A DNA stretch of 20,434 nucleotides from a virus. The notes beneath the pieces were generated by a model. The model searched no databases. It saw only the letters and a list, made by a program, of their open reading frames with translations, and was not told the DNA's origin. The DNA is taken from positions 1 through 20,434 of IMG/VR virus record IMGVR_UViG_3300044699_000010; one strand, 5' to 3'. Every line of letters starts with the position of its first letter. Position 1 is the stretch's first letter. This document shows positions 1-7,365 of this stretch, piece by piece. Made by a program: the position numbers and the translations under genes.

Positions 1-657
1 AGCCACTCGTCAACCAGTATGGCGCCGCCCGTCGTGGGCAGGAACAGCGGATTTGGGGCCCTGGTTAGATTGAGGTCTGCCGTTGCCGTCCAGGTGTCAT
101 CATCGGGATCATACAGCCATGCCTTCGTCGAGAGATACTCTATGACCAGCACCTTGCCGCTCGGCATGAGAACGGCGTTGCGTGGCTCGGCTGCGCCTGG
201 GAATGCATCGCCGTCAGACCAGGAGTTGCCGACGGGATCGTAAATCTCGACGCTCGTGATGTCGCCGCTCACGCCGCCCGTCACAAACACGCGCCCATCG
301 TTGAGCAGCACCGCACAGGAGAAGCCGCGAAAGTTGCGCGGGTTGCCCATGGACGTCTTGGTAGTCCATGCGAGCGTGGAGCCGTTCATGCGATAGACGG
401 TATCCAGCGCGCTAAAGCCGGCATTGCCGCCAATCTGCAGGATGTCGCCGTCTGCCAGCTTGACTACGGCGCAGTCGCCCTCGTCGGTGGATGCGCTAGC
501 CGTGTGGTCGCTCCATGCGTCGAGCGATGGCGTGTAGACCTGCATGGACTCGCCAGACGGGCAGATAACGACAAAGCGCCCATCGTTCCAGCATGACGCC
601 TTTGGGCGGGGTGTAATCCTCCGCCGTGTTGAGTGGTGCTATTGCACTCCAGCTCAC
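1..657 (-). CDS. Kelch-repeat (beta-propeller) tail-tip protein, 3' end outside the window
   Basis: The start is a GTG at 657 that overlaps the stop of the J-like gene (GTGA). After about 22 residues the frame breaks; dropping one C of the CC at 588-589 joins the start to a long clean frame running off the left edge. That frame shows at least three kelch-like blades of about 45-50 residues, each with a DGR/DGD/SGK turn, a GG strand, a Y-DP or Y-MN step and a W about ten residues later (for example VEIYDPVGNSWSDGD and AWLYDPDDDTWTATA). Such repeats fold as beta-propeller blades, related to galactose-oxidase/kelch propellers. The position just after the baseplate wedge is where phages keep receptor-binding or fibre genes, so host-surface binding is my inference. 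A fibre shaft or trimerisation domain cannot be judged because the C-terminus is missing. Confidence 0.72.
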
Positions 658-2075
658 GGCGTACCCTCGAGGAGCGTCACGTCAATGTTTGCCACCTCAA
701 ACGTAGCCAGCTGGCGCCGCGTGAGGATGATGGTGTCTGGCACCGTGGGCGTAGGGGACGTCGAGATGAACAGGTCCTGTACGTCCAGCACGCCAGCCAC
801 GGGAAGGCTTCCCTCGGTCGTGGTTTGCGGGCTATCGAACACCGCCGCCACGAGCGCCGAGGAGCGCACGTCCTTGCCCATCGGGTAGCTTGAGCCAAAC
901 GTGACCAGCGCGTTTTGCACGGCTACATCGCCGCCCGTGGGCGGGAACTTCTTCGGGTCGTATTCGACGGTCAGCGAGACGTAGATCGGCACCTCTTCGG
1001 GCCTGCTGAAATAGACCGTGTGGTCATTGTCAGCATCATCGGTGATCGTCTCGTTGCTCGTGCCGTAGGTGCCTACGCCTGCCGCGATGCTGTCAAAGAT
1101 GGCTTGGGCAACGTCGGCATCCTCGCCGCCCATCACCATCACTTCCACGCTGTGTGCAGGCACGCCGTCCACGTCGGTGATGTTCGTGTCGTTATAGAAC
1201 ACCGCGCACGAGGTGACCGGGTTATCGCTGGCAAGCCCAACCCTGAGCACCGCGCCTAGGATGGCCTTTGCCGTGGCGTTGCCCTCGGCTGCTAGCTCAT
1301 CCTCTCGAGACACGCGCAAGGATGCGTCTGTTTGCTGGAGCTGCCCCAGTGTTGCCGCTGCAAGGTTGGTCACGTTTGACCAGCCCGAGACAGGCGTAGC
1401 AATCACACTGAGCGCGCCGTCCACCGCCTGGATTTGGCCGGCAACATCGGCCTGGAAGATGATGTCCACCGCGCCAGCGCCCTCGCCGAGGTAGCGCCAA
1501 TGCGCCGTATTGTCTGTGATGTCAGCGGCCGTGGTGGTAGGTCCGCCAGAGCCCGCCGAGGTGCCCGACGTGATGCAGACGTATGACCTGCTTGAATTGG
1601 TGACGCGGTCGCCCGCCGTATAGCCGTTCGTACCGGTCCATGAGGTAAGCGTGGTGATGACGCCGTCCGCGATGGCTGAGAACCTTGAGCCTGTGCCTGC
1701 CACCGTGGCTGCCTTGCCTTCGGCGATGGTGGTGCCATTGGTGCCCGTGCAGGTTGCGGTAACGCGGCTATAGAACGCGCTCTCTCGCACCGTGCCGGTA
1801 ATGCCGCAGATGGCATCGAGAGCGCTCCCGGTGGCGCTCGCAGGGTTGAAGCTCGCATAGATGGCCTGCAGGAGGTCCCACATCTCGCCGATGCCGCTGG
1901 AGATAAGCGTCTTGATTTGGCCAGCGAACGTGTTCAGCGGAATGGTGCCATCCGCATTGGAGCCGGCTGATTCGCCGAGGATGCCCTTGAGCGCGGTGTC
2001 TACCTCGGATGCAACAACGTCGGTAGACTTCGCAACGAATCCAACATCAGGGTCCAGACCATACGTGACGGGCAT
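654..2075 (-). CDS. Baseplate J-like wedge protein
   Basis: This 473-residue protein matches the baseplate J family (P2 gpJ / T4 gp6 type), which forms the iris-like wedge ring that opens when the tail contracts. Family features seen are the N-terminal segment with DVDTALKG-like spacing and 'AGQIKTLISSGIGEMWDLLQ', the 'FNPASATGSALDAICGITG' region, and a central strand-rich part ('IIFQADVAGQIQAVDGAL', 'GWSNVTNLAAATLGQLQQTD') followed by 'DASLRVSREDELA'. Residues about 145-197 look inserted: W, GYTAGDRV, SYVCITSGTSAGSG and HWRYLG resemble the small aromatic carbohydrate-binding modules common in phage tail proteins. It starts at ATG 2075, inside the end of the gp25-like gene, and its TGA overlaps the GTG of the kelch gene. 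The family assignment is firm; the module is an inference. Confidence 0.9.
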   Translation of the reverse strand: MPVTYGLDPDVGFVAKSTDVVASEVDTALKGILGESAGSNADGTIPLNTFAGQIKTLISSGIGEMWDLLQAIYASFNPASATGSALDAICGITGTVRESAFYSRVTATCTGTNGTTIAEGKAATVAGTGSRFSAIADGVITTLTSWTGTNGYTAGDRVTNSSRSYVCITSGTSAGSGGPTTTAADITDNTAHWRYLGEGAGAVDIIFQADVAGQIQAVDGALSVIATPVSGWSNVTNLAAATLGQLQQTDASLRVSREDELAAEGNATAKAILGAVLRVGLASDNPVTSCAVFYNDTNITDVDGVPAHSVEVMVMGGEDADVAQAIFDSIAAGVGTYGTSNETITDDADNDHTVYFSRPEEVPIYVSLTVEYDPKKFPPTGGDVAVQNALVTFGSSYPMGKDVRSSALVAAVFDSPQTTTEGSLPVAGVLDVQDLFISTSPTPTVPDTIILTRRQLATFEVANIDVTLLEGTP

Positions 2076-2446
2076 TATGGAGTATCCGTTTTCCGGCGAG
2101 CGGCTGCCGTGAGTAGATGGTGTTGACCTCGTACTTGACGGTGAATTCGCGGCTCTCGGTCTCCCTAAGCTCGGCGCCTATCACCGATGTCACATCGGGC
2201 ACCTTCGCAATCTCTGCGGTGAGCAGCGCACGCACGGCCGAAGGGTCAGCGCCTTTGATTAGGATCTCGTCAATCCAAGGCAGGCCGACATCTTCGTCAA
2301 GCTCGCACTCGCCCTGGAACATGCGCAGCGCGTGGCCGATGTGCTGCCTCACCCGCCGCATCACCGGATACAACGGCAAAGTCACCGTCGACGATCGCAA
2401 GGTCGCCGTTTGCGTCTGCCAGGAAGTCGCGCACCGGGTCGGCCAT
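2047..2446 (-). CDS. gp25/gpW-like baseplate wedge protein (one frameshift)
   Basis: The start ATG at 2446 overlaps the spike stop (TGATG). The first 32 codons begin MADPVRDFLADANGDLAIVD, then the frame is lost at the CCC at 2352-2354. Removing one C gives 132 residues with the gp25/gpW core: 'RQHIGHALRMFQGECELDED' followed by VGLPWIDEIL, then an ALLTAEIAKVPDVTSV strand-helix and an R-E-F-TVKYEVNTI end. The GE-x-L-D...G-P-W/Y...IL pattern is typical of small baseplate wedge proteins that sit between hub and J-like protein. The 3' end is less certain: the apparent stop at 2047 overlaps the J-like gene by 29 bases, whereas one extra A in the AAAA near 2090 would give a TAATG junction at 2075, the style used elsewhere here. 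Confidence 0.78.
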
Positions 2447-3083
2447 CAGGATCCCTTCGCCTTTGAGGCGTCTACGCCTCCGCCGCTTGCTGTCCCATAG
2501 ACGTACGTCATGGCGCCCGCCGCACTGGCCACCGCCTCGAGCTCGCTCTTGACCTTGTCGGCGAGTGCTAGATAGTCGTCATCGCCGCCGATGCCGATGC
2601 GGTCATCGTAGAGGTGAATGGCCACGCCCCCAGGCACTCCTAGAACCGCATGGTCGGAGGGCACGCCAGCGAGTGGGGCACCGAAGGGGCGCAGCCCCGA
2701 AAGAAGATCCCATCACTGAGCCCGTGCAGATGGTCAATCTCGGGGTCAACCTCTTGCCCTTGCCCCGATAGCCAGCGGTCAAGGGACAGCTGCGACCATA
2801 CGAGCGTGCCGATATCGCCTACCTGGAGCGGGAACGTCAGCGCATAGCCGCCGCCCTGAGGGAACGCAACCGGGACACTGGCCACGATGGGCAGCGACTC
2901 GGGGCGCCGAGTGTCGGTCTCATCGCGGTAGAAGCTCATCACGAGCGGCTTTGCGTCGACCTTCTGCGTTGCCGCGTCATAGCGCTCTACGCGCGCGGGA
3001 AGGCTCACGTTGACCTGGGCCACGCGGGATTCAATCGCTTGGCGAATGACCTCAGCTAGCTCGGGCGCGCGCTCAGTGGCCAC
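2446..3083 (-). CDS. Gp138-like membrane-piercing spike protein (one frameshift, apparently fused to hub)
   Basis: From the GTG at 3083 the protein reads MATERAPELAEVIRQAIESR, then an OB-fold-like segment (VNVSLPARVERYDAATQKVD...PLPIVASVPVAF, FPLQVGDIGTLVWSQLSLDRW, GIFFRGCAP) and ends with a beta-rich and helical tail. This is the Gp138 N-terminal family, trimeric spikes at the tail tip that pierce the outer membrane. The frame breaks at the GGGG at 2686-2689 (plus strand); adding one base joins GCAP to FGAPLAGVPSDHAVLG, as the family expects, and gives 212 residues. In the raw sequence it is continuous with the hub gene, but the GTG start, an out-of-frame TGA eight bases downstream and a neighbouring CCC at 3090-3092 suggest a lost base created the fusion. 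The HLHGLSDG stretch is histidine-rich and could bind metal (inference). Confidence 0.8.
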
Positions 3084-3971
3084 TGATGACCCGTAGATGT
3101 CGCTGTTCCAGTCGCCCGAGTGCGTATCCCCACGCATCTCGACCTTTTTGACCGTGACGAATCCCTTGTAGCGCTGGCTTTCCAGGCGGACCATCTTCCC
3201 TGGCTTGGTGGCCACGAGTAGGGATGTGAACTTGAGCAGCGCCGGGGCGCCCTTCTTATCTGGCGTTCCCATCTCGGGCGAGCCGATGAGGCCGCTGTTG
3301 GATGTGATTACCGGTATGTGGTCCTCTGCCGCCGTGGCGCCGTCCTGCAGGATTTGGATAGCGCCATCCTGGATGGAGTAGGAGAACCCCATGGACTTCA
3401 GCAGCCTGTCCAGCGAGCGCATCGCAGGACCGTGCACCGCGTAGCCGTGCTGGAATACCTTGGTCATGGTTACGGCGTTGATGTTGGAGCCCGACCCGCC
3501 GAGCCCCAGCTGGTTCACGAGGTCCCTAACGATTACAGAGGCGCTCGTGTTGGCTGCGTAGGACGTGCCCCACCTGGCGAATCGGTATGCGCGCTCGCCA
3601 TCGCCGCACTTGAATACCGTGTCCCAGTTGCTGCCATTGCGGGCATGGTCAACCGAGCGAGCGTCACCGGTGAAGATGCGAACAATGCCAGTCTCTTCAT
3701 AGCCAGCGTCCAGCGTAACAAGCGAGCCCTTGCCCATGGCGGTGAGCGCCTCGCGCGTGGCCTCTGCCAGGTTGCTCACGGTAATGTCCGCCGTATTGGG
3801 CTCCTTCTCGGTGCTCTTCTTGACGCTGAACTGCACCCGCATGCCCTGAGCATCGCCGCCGTTGATCTCGAGCGCGTCCTGGTGCCCGTGCACGGTGTCC
3901 CCGCTCACATAGTCCTTGACTACCGGGAGGGACACGGTGAGCCTGCATCGGCGATTGACCAGGCGAGCCAT
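3073..3971 (-). CDS. Baseplate hub protein (gp27/gpD-like)
   Basis: The start ATG at 3971 overlaps the stop of the plug gene (TGATG). The first 290 or so residues form a baseplate-hub protein of the gp27/phage D type: a strand-rich N-terminus (GMRVQFSVKKSTEKEPNTAD, ITVSNLAEATREAL), 'IVRIFTGDARSVDHAR', the VIRDLVNQLGL-like segment VIVRDLVNQLGLG, a helical MRSLDRLLKSMGFSYSIQDG region with ILQDG and a second barrel (GSPEMGTPDKKGAPALLKFT, KMVRLESQRYKGFVTVKKVE). It makes the central ring that connects tube and spike. The raw frame runs on into the spike; with one base restored at 3090-3092 it stops at 3073 after 299 residues, overlapping the spike start. Hub identity is firm from order and sequence; the precise C-terminus is inferred. 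Confidence 0.83.
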
Positions 3972-4306
3972 CAGATTCCAAGCTCCGCTAGTTCAGCCGT
4001 CGAGAAGTAGCAAAGCTGCACGCGGTCGCCCAACTCGCCAATGCCGGGATCGCGACTCTCCCCTGAGGTATCCAGCGCAAACAGCATCCCGGGTGGCTTG
4101 CGGTCAGCGCGGTAGAGGTTCATTGGAAAATCAACAATGATGCGCAGGCCGGCAACAATGACGGTGTCAGCGTCCTCGGTGAGGATGTCCATGAACCAGG
4201 CAGACGCGCGGCTATTCCACCGAATGTTCATGGTGTAGGTCGCGCCGTCGAGGTTGACCTGCAGCGAGAAGTTGCTCAGGTTCGGCCTGATAGGAATGGA
4301 GATCAA
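3971..4306 (-). CDS. Baseplate plug protein (Pam3 gp18-like, DUF6983-type)
   Basis: The 111-residue protein shows the compact pattern of the small plug proteins described in cyanophage Pam3: IPIRPNLSNFSLQVNLDG, then TYTMNIRWNSRASAWFMDI, GLRIIVDFPMNLY, PGMLFALDTSG and GDRVQLCYFSTAELAELG. In that family, the N-W-N...W-MDI and the GxRI strand pair are the conserved parts, and the protein plugs or stabilises the baseplate centre. The start is a TTG at 4306 that forms a TTGA overlap with the stop of the preceding gene; there is no ATG in a useful position. The stop overlaps the hub ATG. The neighbours (Dit-like before, hub after) fit a Pam3-type baseplate order. The family link is from memory of the motif and was not searched. 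Confidence 0.78.
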   Translation of the reverse strand: MISIPIRPNLSNFSLQVNLDGATYTMNIRWNSRASAWFMDILTEDADTVIVAGLRIIVDFPMNLYRADRKPPGMLFALDTSGESRDPGIGELGDRVQLCYFSTAELAELGI

Positions 4307-4932
4307 AACAGCCTCTCAAAGGCCTTTTGCGCCTTGTCGAGCTTATCGACGAGGTTCATTTTGTGGAGCGCGGTCTCTTTCTTCTTCGGCGGTTCAACCT
4401 TTGGAGTCTGCTGGCCTGTATCGACCTTCTTGCCAGTGCCTGCCTTTGACACCTTTGGTGTACGCGTAAACTGATTCTGCACGATGCGGATTTGCTTGAG
4501 AGCGAGCGTGAAGTGCAGCCCATTGCTGTTCTGCGCAGAGCGCGGAACCGTCAGGCTCTGAATCACCATGCTCTCGTACACCCTGAGCGTGGTTACTACC
4601 GTGAGCAGCGCACCCGTAGAACGCAGAAAATCGAGCTGCGCATAACAGATGTTCGCTCTGTCCGGCATGATCTCGAGTGCGTTCTCTGCGGTGAAATCCA
4701 CTGTGCCGAGCCTGATCGCCCGTTGCTGCTGGACCGTGGTCAGCGGTGTATTCGATATGACGCATTCAAGCGCCAGCATATCGGGCTCAGGCCGCGCATG
4801 GTCGGAGACGTTTGCGCCTACCTCAACCGGATGGTCTGTGATAGCGCATGCCAGCGTGTGCGTCTCGAGCGGCATGGCGTCGAACTCAATCACCACCAAC
4901 TCGCTCTCAATCCTGGCGACGACAGCGGCCAT
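4303..4932 (-). CDS. Dit-like tail/baseplate protein
   Basis: This is a 209-residue protein lying directly after the tape measure. The N-terminal two thirds are beta-rich: VIEFDAMPLETHTLACAITD, then EVGANVSDHARPEPDMLALE, CVISNTPL and an ALLTVVTTLRVYESMVIQSL strand pair, followed by LHFTLALKQIRIVQ. 'VSDHARPEP' matches the H-x-R-x-EP-like motif of Dit-like phage tail proteins, which place the baseplate hub on the tail tube. Residues about 150-209 are lysine-rich and probably disordered (KVSKAGTGKKVDTG, EPPKKKETALHKM) and end in a short helix LVDKLDKAQKAFERLF. It starts at ATG 4932 in a TAATG overlap with the tape-measure stop. The Dit-like call is by motif and position; a LysM-type linker protein would be the main alternative. 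Confidence 0.72.
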   Translation of the reverse strand: MAAVVARIESELVVIEFDAMPLETHTLACAITDHPVEVGANVSDHARPEPDMLALECVISNTPLTTVQQQRAIRLGTVDFTAENALEIMPDRANICYAQLDFLRSTGALLTVVTTLRVYESMVIQSLTVPRSAQNSNGLHFTLALKQIRIVQNQFTRTPKVSKAGTGKKVDTGQQTPKVEPPKKKETALHKMNLVDKLDKAQKAFERLF

Positions 4933-6308
4933 TACTGGCCCCCGACGCTGGACATGGCATCGCTGTAATCGCTGTACAGCTTCTGCTGCACGGCGTCTGC
5001 TACCTCTTGCGCGGACTGACCAGGTGACTGGTAGATGTTAACGGTCGGCGCATGGTTAACCGTCTTATGCGATGATGGAGGAGCGCCAGCATTCAGGATT
5101 GGCGCACCCGTCGCATATGCTGCCGCGTTTCCTAGACCCTCACCGGCCCTAACGGCAAAGCCAATGGGCGTGTAGTTCATGAAGAAGCCCTTGACCTTGT
5201 CCGCCTTGTTCTCGAGGTTGACGAGGTTGAAAATCACCTTCGCGATGTACTCGTCCACCTTCTCGAGGACGTGGAGGAAGTCCCTGAACGCGGTGACAAA
5301 CCACGGCTCGCCCGCGTGAGCCGTGTTCATGAAGTAGTCAAGCTCTTTGAGGAAGTCACCGAATACCGATTCTTCACCGGCGAAGTAGCCGCGAATGTCG
5401 TCAAACAGCAGCAGCAGAACGGTCACCGCTGCAGCGATGGCAACGAATGGCGCCGCTGCCTTTATCCATGCGGCCATGGTTGCATAACCGGCCTTGATGG
5501 CTGCGAGGCTGACAACGTCGAACGAGATAGCAAGAGCTGCCAGGATTACTCCCACCCCAGCCCAGTTGGTTTTGATGAACTCCAGCAAGTTGCCGAGGAT
5601 GGCGCGCGCCTTCAGCGTCAGCTTTAGCAATGTTTCAAGTACTGGAAATCCATACTTACTTAGGAACTCATCCCAAAAGCGCTTGCTCCCCCGCTGCAGC
5701 CTGAGCATCAGCTCATGGATGCGCTTACCGCCCTTGATGGCCTCTTCATCGAGGACCACCGCCTCCTTGCGCAGCCCAGCGAGGCCCTCGCTGCCCTTAT
5801 TCAGCATCGGGACCATCTTCGCGCCTGCTCTGCCGAATAGGCTGATGGCTAGCGCGGTCTTCTCTATGCCGTCTGGCATCGCAGCGAAGCCGTCTGACAC
5901 CTCCATGATGAGGTCATCCGTATTGCGCAGCTTGCCGCTTGAATCCTTGAGGTGAACGCCGAGCTTACCGAACGCCTTCGCTTGCTCGTTCGTGCCATCC
6001 TTCGCAGATACCACCGTGCGCGCGAACCTCGAGAGGGAGACGTTGAGGCTGTCAGCGTCAACCCCGGATGCCTGCGCAGCGCCACGAAGCTCCTGCAGGG
6101 CTTTGGTGGTGAGCCCCATCGCCTGCGCACCGCGCTCGATGCCCACCGTCTCTTCTACGAGTTCAAAGACCTTGTGCGCGGCCTCTTCGCCGTACTCGAC
6201 AATCTTATTGAGGGCGAACTTGATACCTTCCGCAGCCAGCATGCCCTTGGCGAAGGCCTGGCTATCTACGTCTAACCCGAGTTTAACGAAGAGCTCCCTT
6301 AAAACCAC
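4932..6308 (-). CDS. Tail tape measure protein
   Basis: The 458-residue protein sits between the tail chaperones and baseplate genes, the fixed place of the tape measure. The N-terminal half is helical. Residues 113-172 (FGKLGVHLKDSSGKL, LFGRAGAKMVPMLNKG) carry a pattern common to tape-measure proteins, including the 'LFGRAG' turn. Residues about 250-302 are strongly hydrophobic (VGVILAALAISFDVVSLAAI, FVAIAAAVTVLLLLF), the membrane-active part that enters the host envelope. The C-terminus is Gly/Pro/Ala-rich then NIYQSPGQSAQEVADAV. The start is a GTG with an AGGAGG six bases upstream. It is short for the family; using about 1.5 angstrom per residue it predicts a tail near 69 nm. Nothing suggests a peptidase domain. 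Confidence 0.93.
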   Translation of the reverse strand: MVLRELFVKLGLDVDSQAFAKGMLAAEGIKFALNKIVEYGEEAAHKVFELVEETVGIERGAQAMGLTTKALQELRGAAQASGVDADSLNVSLSRFARTVVSAKDGTNEQAKAFGKLGVHLKDSSGKLRNTDDLIMEVSDGFAAMPDGIEKTALAISLFGRAGAKMVPMLNKGSEGLAGLRKEAVVLDEEAIKGGKRIHELMLRLQRGSKRFWDEFLSKYGFPVLETLLKLTLKARAILGNLLEFIKTNWAGVGVILAALAISFDVVSLAAIKAGYATMAAWIKAAAPFVAIAAAVTVLLLLFDDIRGYFAGEESVFGDFLKELDYFMNTAHAGEPWFVTAFRDFLHVLEKVDEYIAKVIFNLVNLENKADKVKGFFMNYTPIGFAVRAGEGLGNAAAYATGAPILNAGAPPSSHKTVNHAPTVNIYQSPGQSAQEVADAVQQKLYSDYSDAMSSVGGQ

Positions 6309-6314
6309 TGGCGC

Positions 6315-6320
6315 CCTCCT
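6315..6320 (-). promoter_or_regulatory. Ribosome binding site deciding the GTG start of the tape measure
   Basis: A perfect AGGAGG lies six bases upstream of GTG at 6308, and no ATG follows at usable spacing before residue 23. It lies within the 18-base gap after the stop of the frameshifted chaperone, so the tape measure is translated from its own strong site. Confidence 0.8.
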
Positions 6321-6326
6321 TTCGGG

Positions 6327-6931
6327 CTATTTGTTACGGTCTCGCTCCTGCCGCTTCTGCTGCTCTGCCTCTGCCTCTTCCATCGCGTCTAGCAGGTCAT
6401 TCGCATCTAGTACGTGCTGCCGTTTCAAAACCGTCTCCAGCTCCACTATGCTCGCCCACCCCTTCACAATGAGGCGCCAGCATGGCCAGGGGAGATGGTT
6501 GATTCCTTCGATTTTGACGCCTCCTTCCCCTCGGCTTTTACGCCGCCGCCGAGGGCCTTGAAAAAATCGGGGTAATTCACCTCGATGGCGAACCAAAGCA
6601 GCTTCCACGTATCCATCGTGCGGCCGCGCATATGCACATCGAACGGGTTGCCGCTCGGCGTGAACAGCGCCTTACCATCCATCGTGGCATCTGCCAGGAG
6701 CGTCTTTGCGATGGCCTCGAGCTCGTCGGCGCCAAGCTTGGCGAAGAAGCCCGCGATGGCTGGCGCGATGGCCGTTACGTCTCCGTCCAGCCCCTCCTTG
6801 AGCGCGCCGAACCCCTTCGCTACCTCGGTCAGCGCCGGCGCAATCCTCGCCTGTAAGGCAAAGCTGCGCATCGCCGGCAGCGGCGGCACAATGAAGCGAT
6901 TCTCACCGAGTAGCAGGCTATCGGCCGCCAT
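6327..6931 (-). CDS. Tail assembly chaperone, -1 frameshift fusion product (G-T type)
   Basis: Reading starts at ATG 6931 in the frame of the shorter chaperone, slips back one base at the T TTT TTC heptamer (6560-6566) and ends at TAG 6327, giving 201 residues: 124 shared, then 77 from the second frame. The second part reads QGPRRRRKSRGEGGV, then INHLPWPCWRLIVKGWAS, VELETVLKRQ and DANDLLDAMEEAEAEQQKR. The LxWPxW...G.AS..ELE...DLLDA pattern is what the T parts of phage tail chaperones show. The second frame has no plausible start of its own downstream of the overlap (no ATG in a good context before the WPCW motif), so fusion is the likeliest way to make it. In lambda the long form binds tape measure and tube subunits during tail assembly. 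The protein is absent from the mature tail in known systems. Confidence 0.72.
6464..6931 (-). CDS. Tail assembly chaperone, short form (G type)
   Basis: The 155-residue product starts with MAADSLLLGENRFIVPPLPA, directly abutting the tube stop (TAAATG), continues with a helical MRSFALQARIAPALTEVAKG segment, ELEAIAKTLLADAT, and the NPFDVHMRGRTMDTWKLLWF helix that small tail chaperones often carry near their end. It terminates in a low-complexity tail (GGGVKAEGKEASKSKES). Size, position between tube and tape measure, and the overlapping second frame match gpG-type chaperones, which coat the tape measure before the tube is polymerised. Most ribosomes should make this form; a fraction should shift to the long form. 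Confidence 0.8.
   Translation of the reverse strand: MAADSLLLGENRFIVPPLPAMRSFALQARIAPALTEVAKGFGALKEGLDGDVTAIAPAIAGFFAKLGADELEAIAKTLLADATMDGKALFTPSGNPFDVHMRGRTMDTWKLLWFAIEVNYPDFFKALGGGVKAEGKEASKSKESTISPGHAGASL
6528..6566 (-). promoter_or_regulatory. Programmed -1 frameshift signal: T TTT TTC heptamer plus hairpin
   Basis: In the zero frame the codons read GAT TTT TTC AAG, so the heptamer T TTT TTC is a canonical X XXY YYZ slip site. Four bases (AAGG) after it, CCCTCGGC (6555-6548) pairs perfectly with GCCGAGGG (6535-6528) across a 12-base loop, giving an 8-bp GC-rich stem. A slip here moves translation into the WPCW-containing second frame. Spacer, stem and position in a tail chaperone gene all match known -1 signals. 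Confidence 0.72.
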
Positions 6932-7351
6932 TTATGCCCCGTGGAAAACGTCCATCGCAGCGGTGTCAAACACCCATGCCACCGTCGACATTTCCTTACC
7001 GCGTTCGAAGTCGGGCGCCTTCTGAATCCATGCCGCCTCGGTATGCACCAGAGACGCGCCGCTAGACGTGTCCTTGATGATGAACGGGGCAACCACGCCT
7101 TGCCCGAGACGGTCAGCCACAGCCGCCGCAGAGAGCAGGTCATTGGTGCCGCTCGATTGCTTCAGCTCCACTGTAATCATTCCGCACCTATTCGCATTCA
7201 GCGTGCGCGCGACGGTGCCGTCAGCCCCTACCACCTTGGTATAGGCGTTTTCGTCGTAGGTGACCTTGATGATGGAGTCGGTAGAGAAACCACCGAACGT
7301 GATTCCACCCCAGATGACGATCACCTTCTGCGGATTGTATGTACCTTCCAT
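6932..7351 (-). CDS. Tail tube protein (DUF3277-like)
   Basis: The 139-residue protein has the tube-family layout: a strand-rich start (YNPQKVIVIWGGITFGGF), FSTDSIIKVTYDENAYTKVV, GADGTVARTLNANRCGMITV, ELKQSSGTNDLLSAAAVADR, and an APFIIKDTSSGASLVHTEAA strand followed by WIQKAPDFERGKEMSTVAWV and FDTAAMDVFHGA. The G-TVAR...N...G.ITV..K..S..ND.L and the closing E..TVAW.F patterns are typical of phage tubes in this DUF3277 group. It directly follows the sheath gene, as expected. Its ATG has a strong AGGAGGA nine bases upstream, overlapping the sheath TAG, consistent with the high copy number needed for a tube. Confidence 0.92.
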   Translation of the reverse strand: MEGTYNPQKVIVIWGGITFGGFSTDSIIKVTYDENAYTKVVGADGTVARTLNANRCGMITVELKQSSGTNDLLSAAAVADRLGQGVVAPFIIKDTSSGASLVHTEAAWIQKAPDFERGKEMSTVAWVFDTAAMDVFHGA

Positions 7352-7365
7352 GATCGTCTCTCCTC

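Noticed and set aside
6480-6540. AAAA tracts further down the chaperone overlap as slip sites
   Set aside because: GTA AAA GCC and TCA AAA TCG do not form X XXY YYZ in the zero frame, and lie in or after the hairpin rather than before it.
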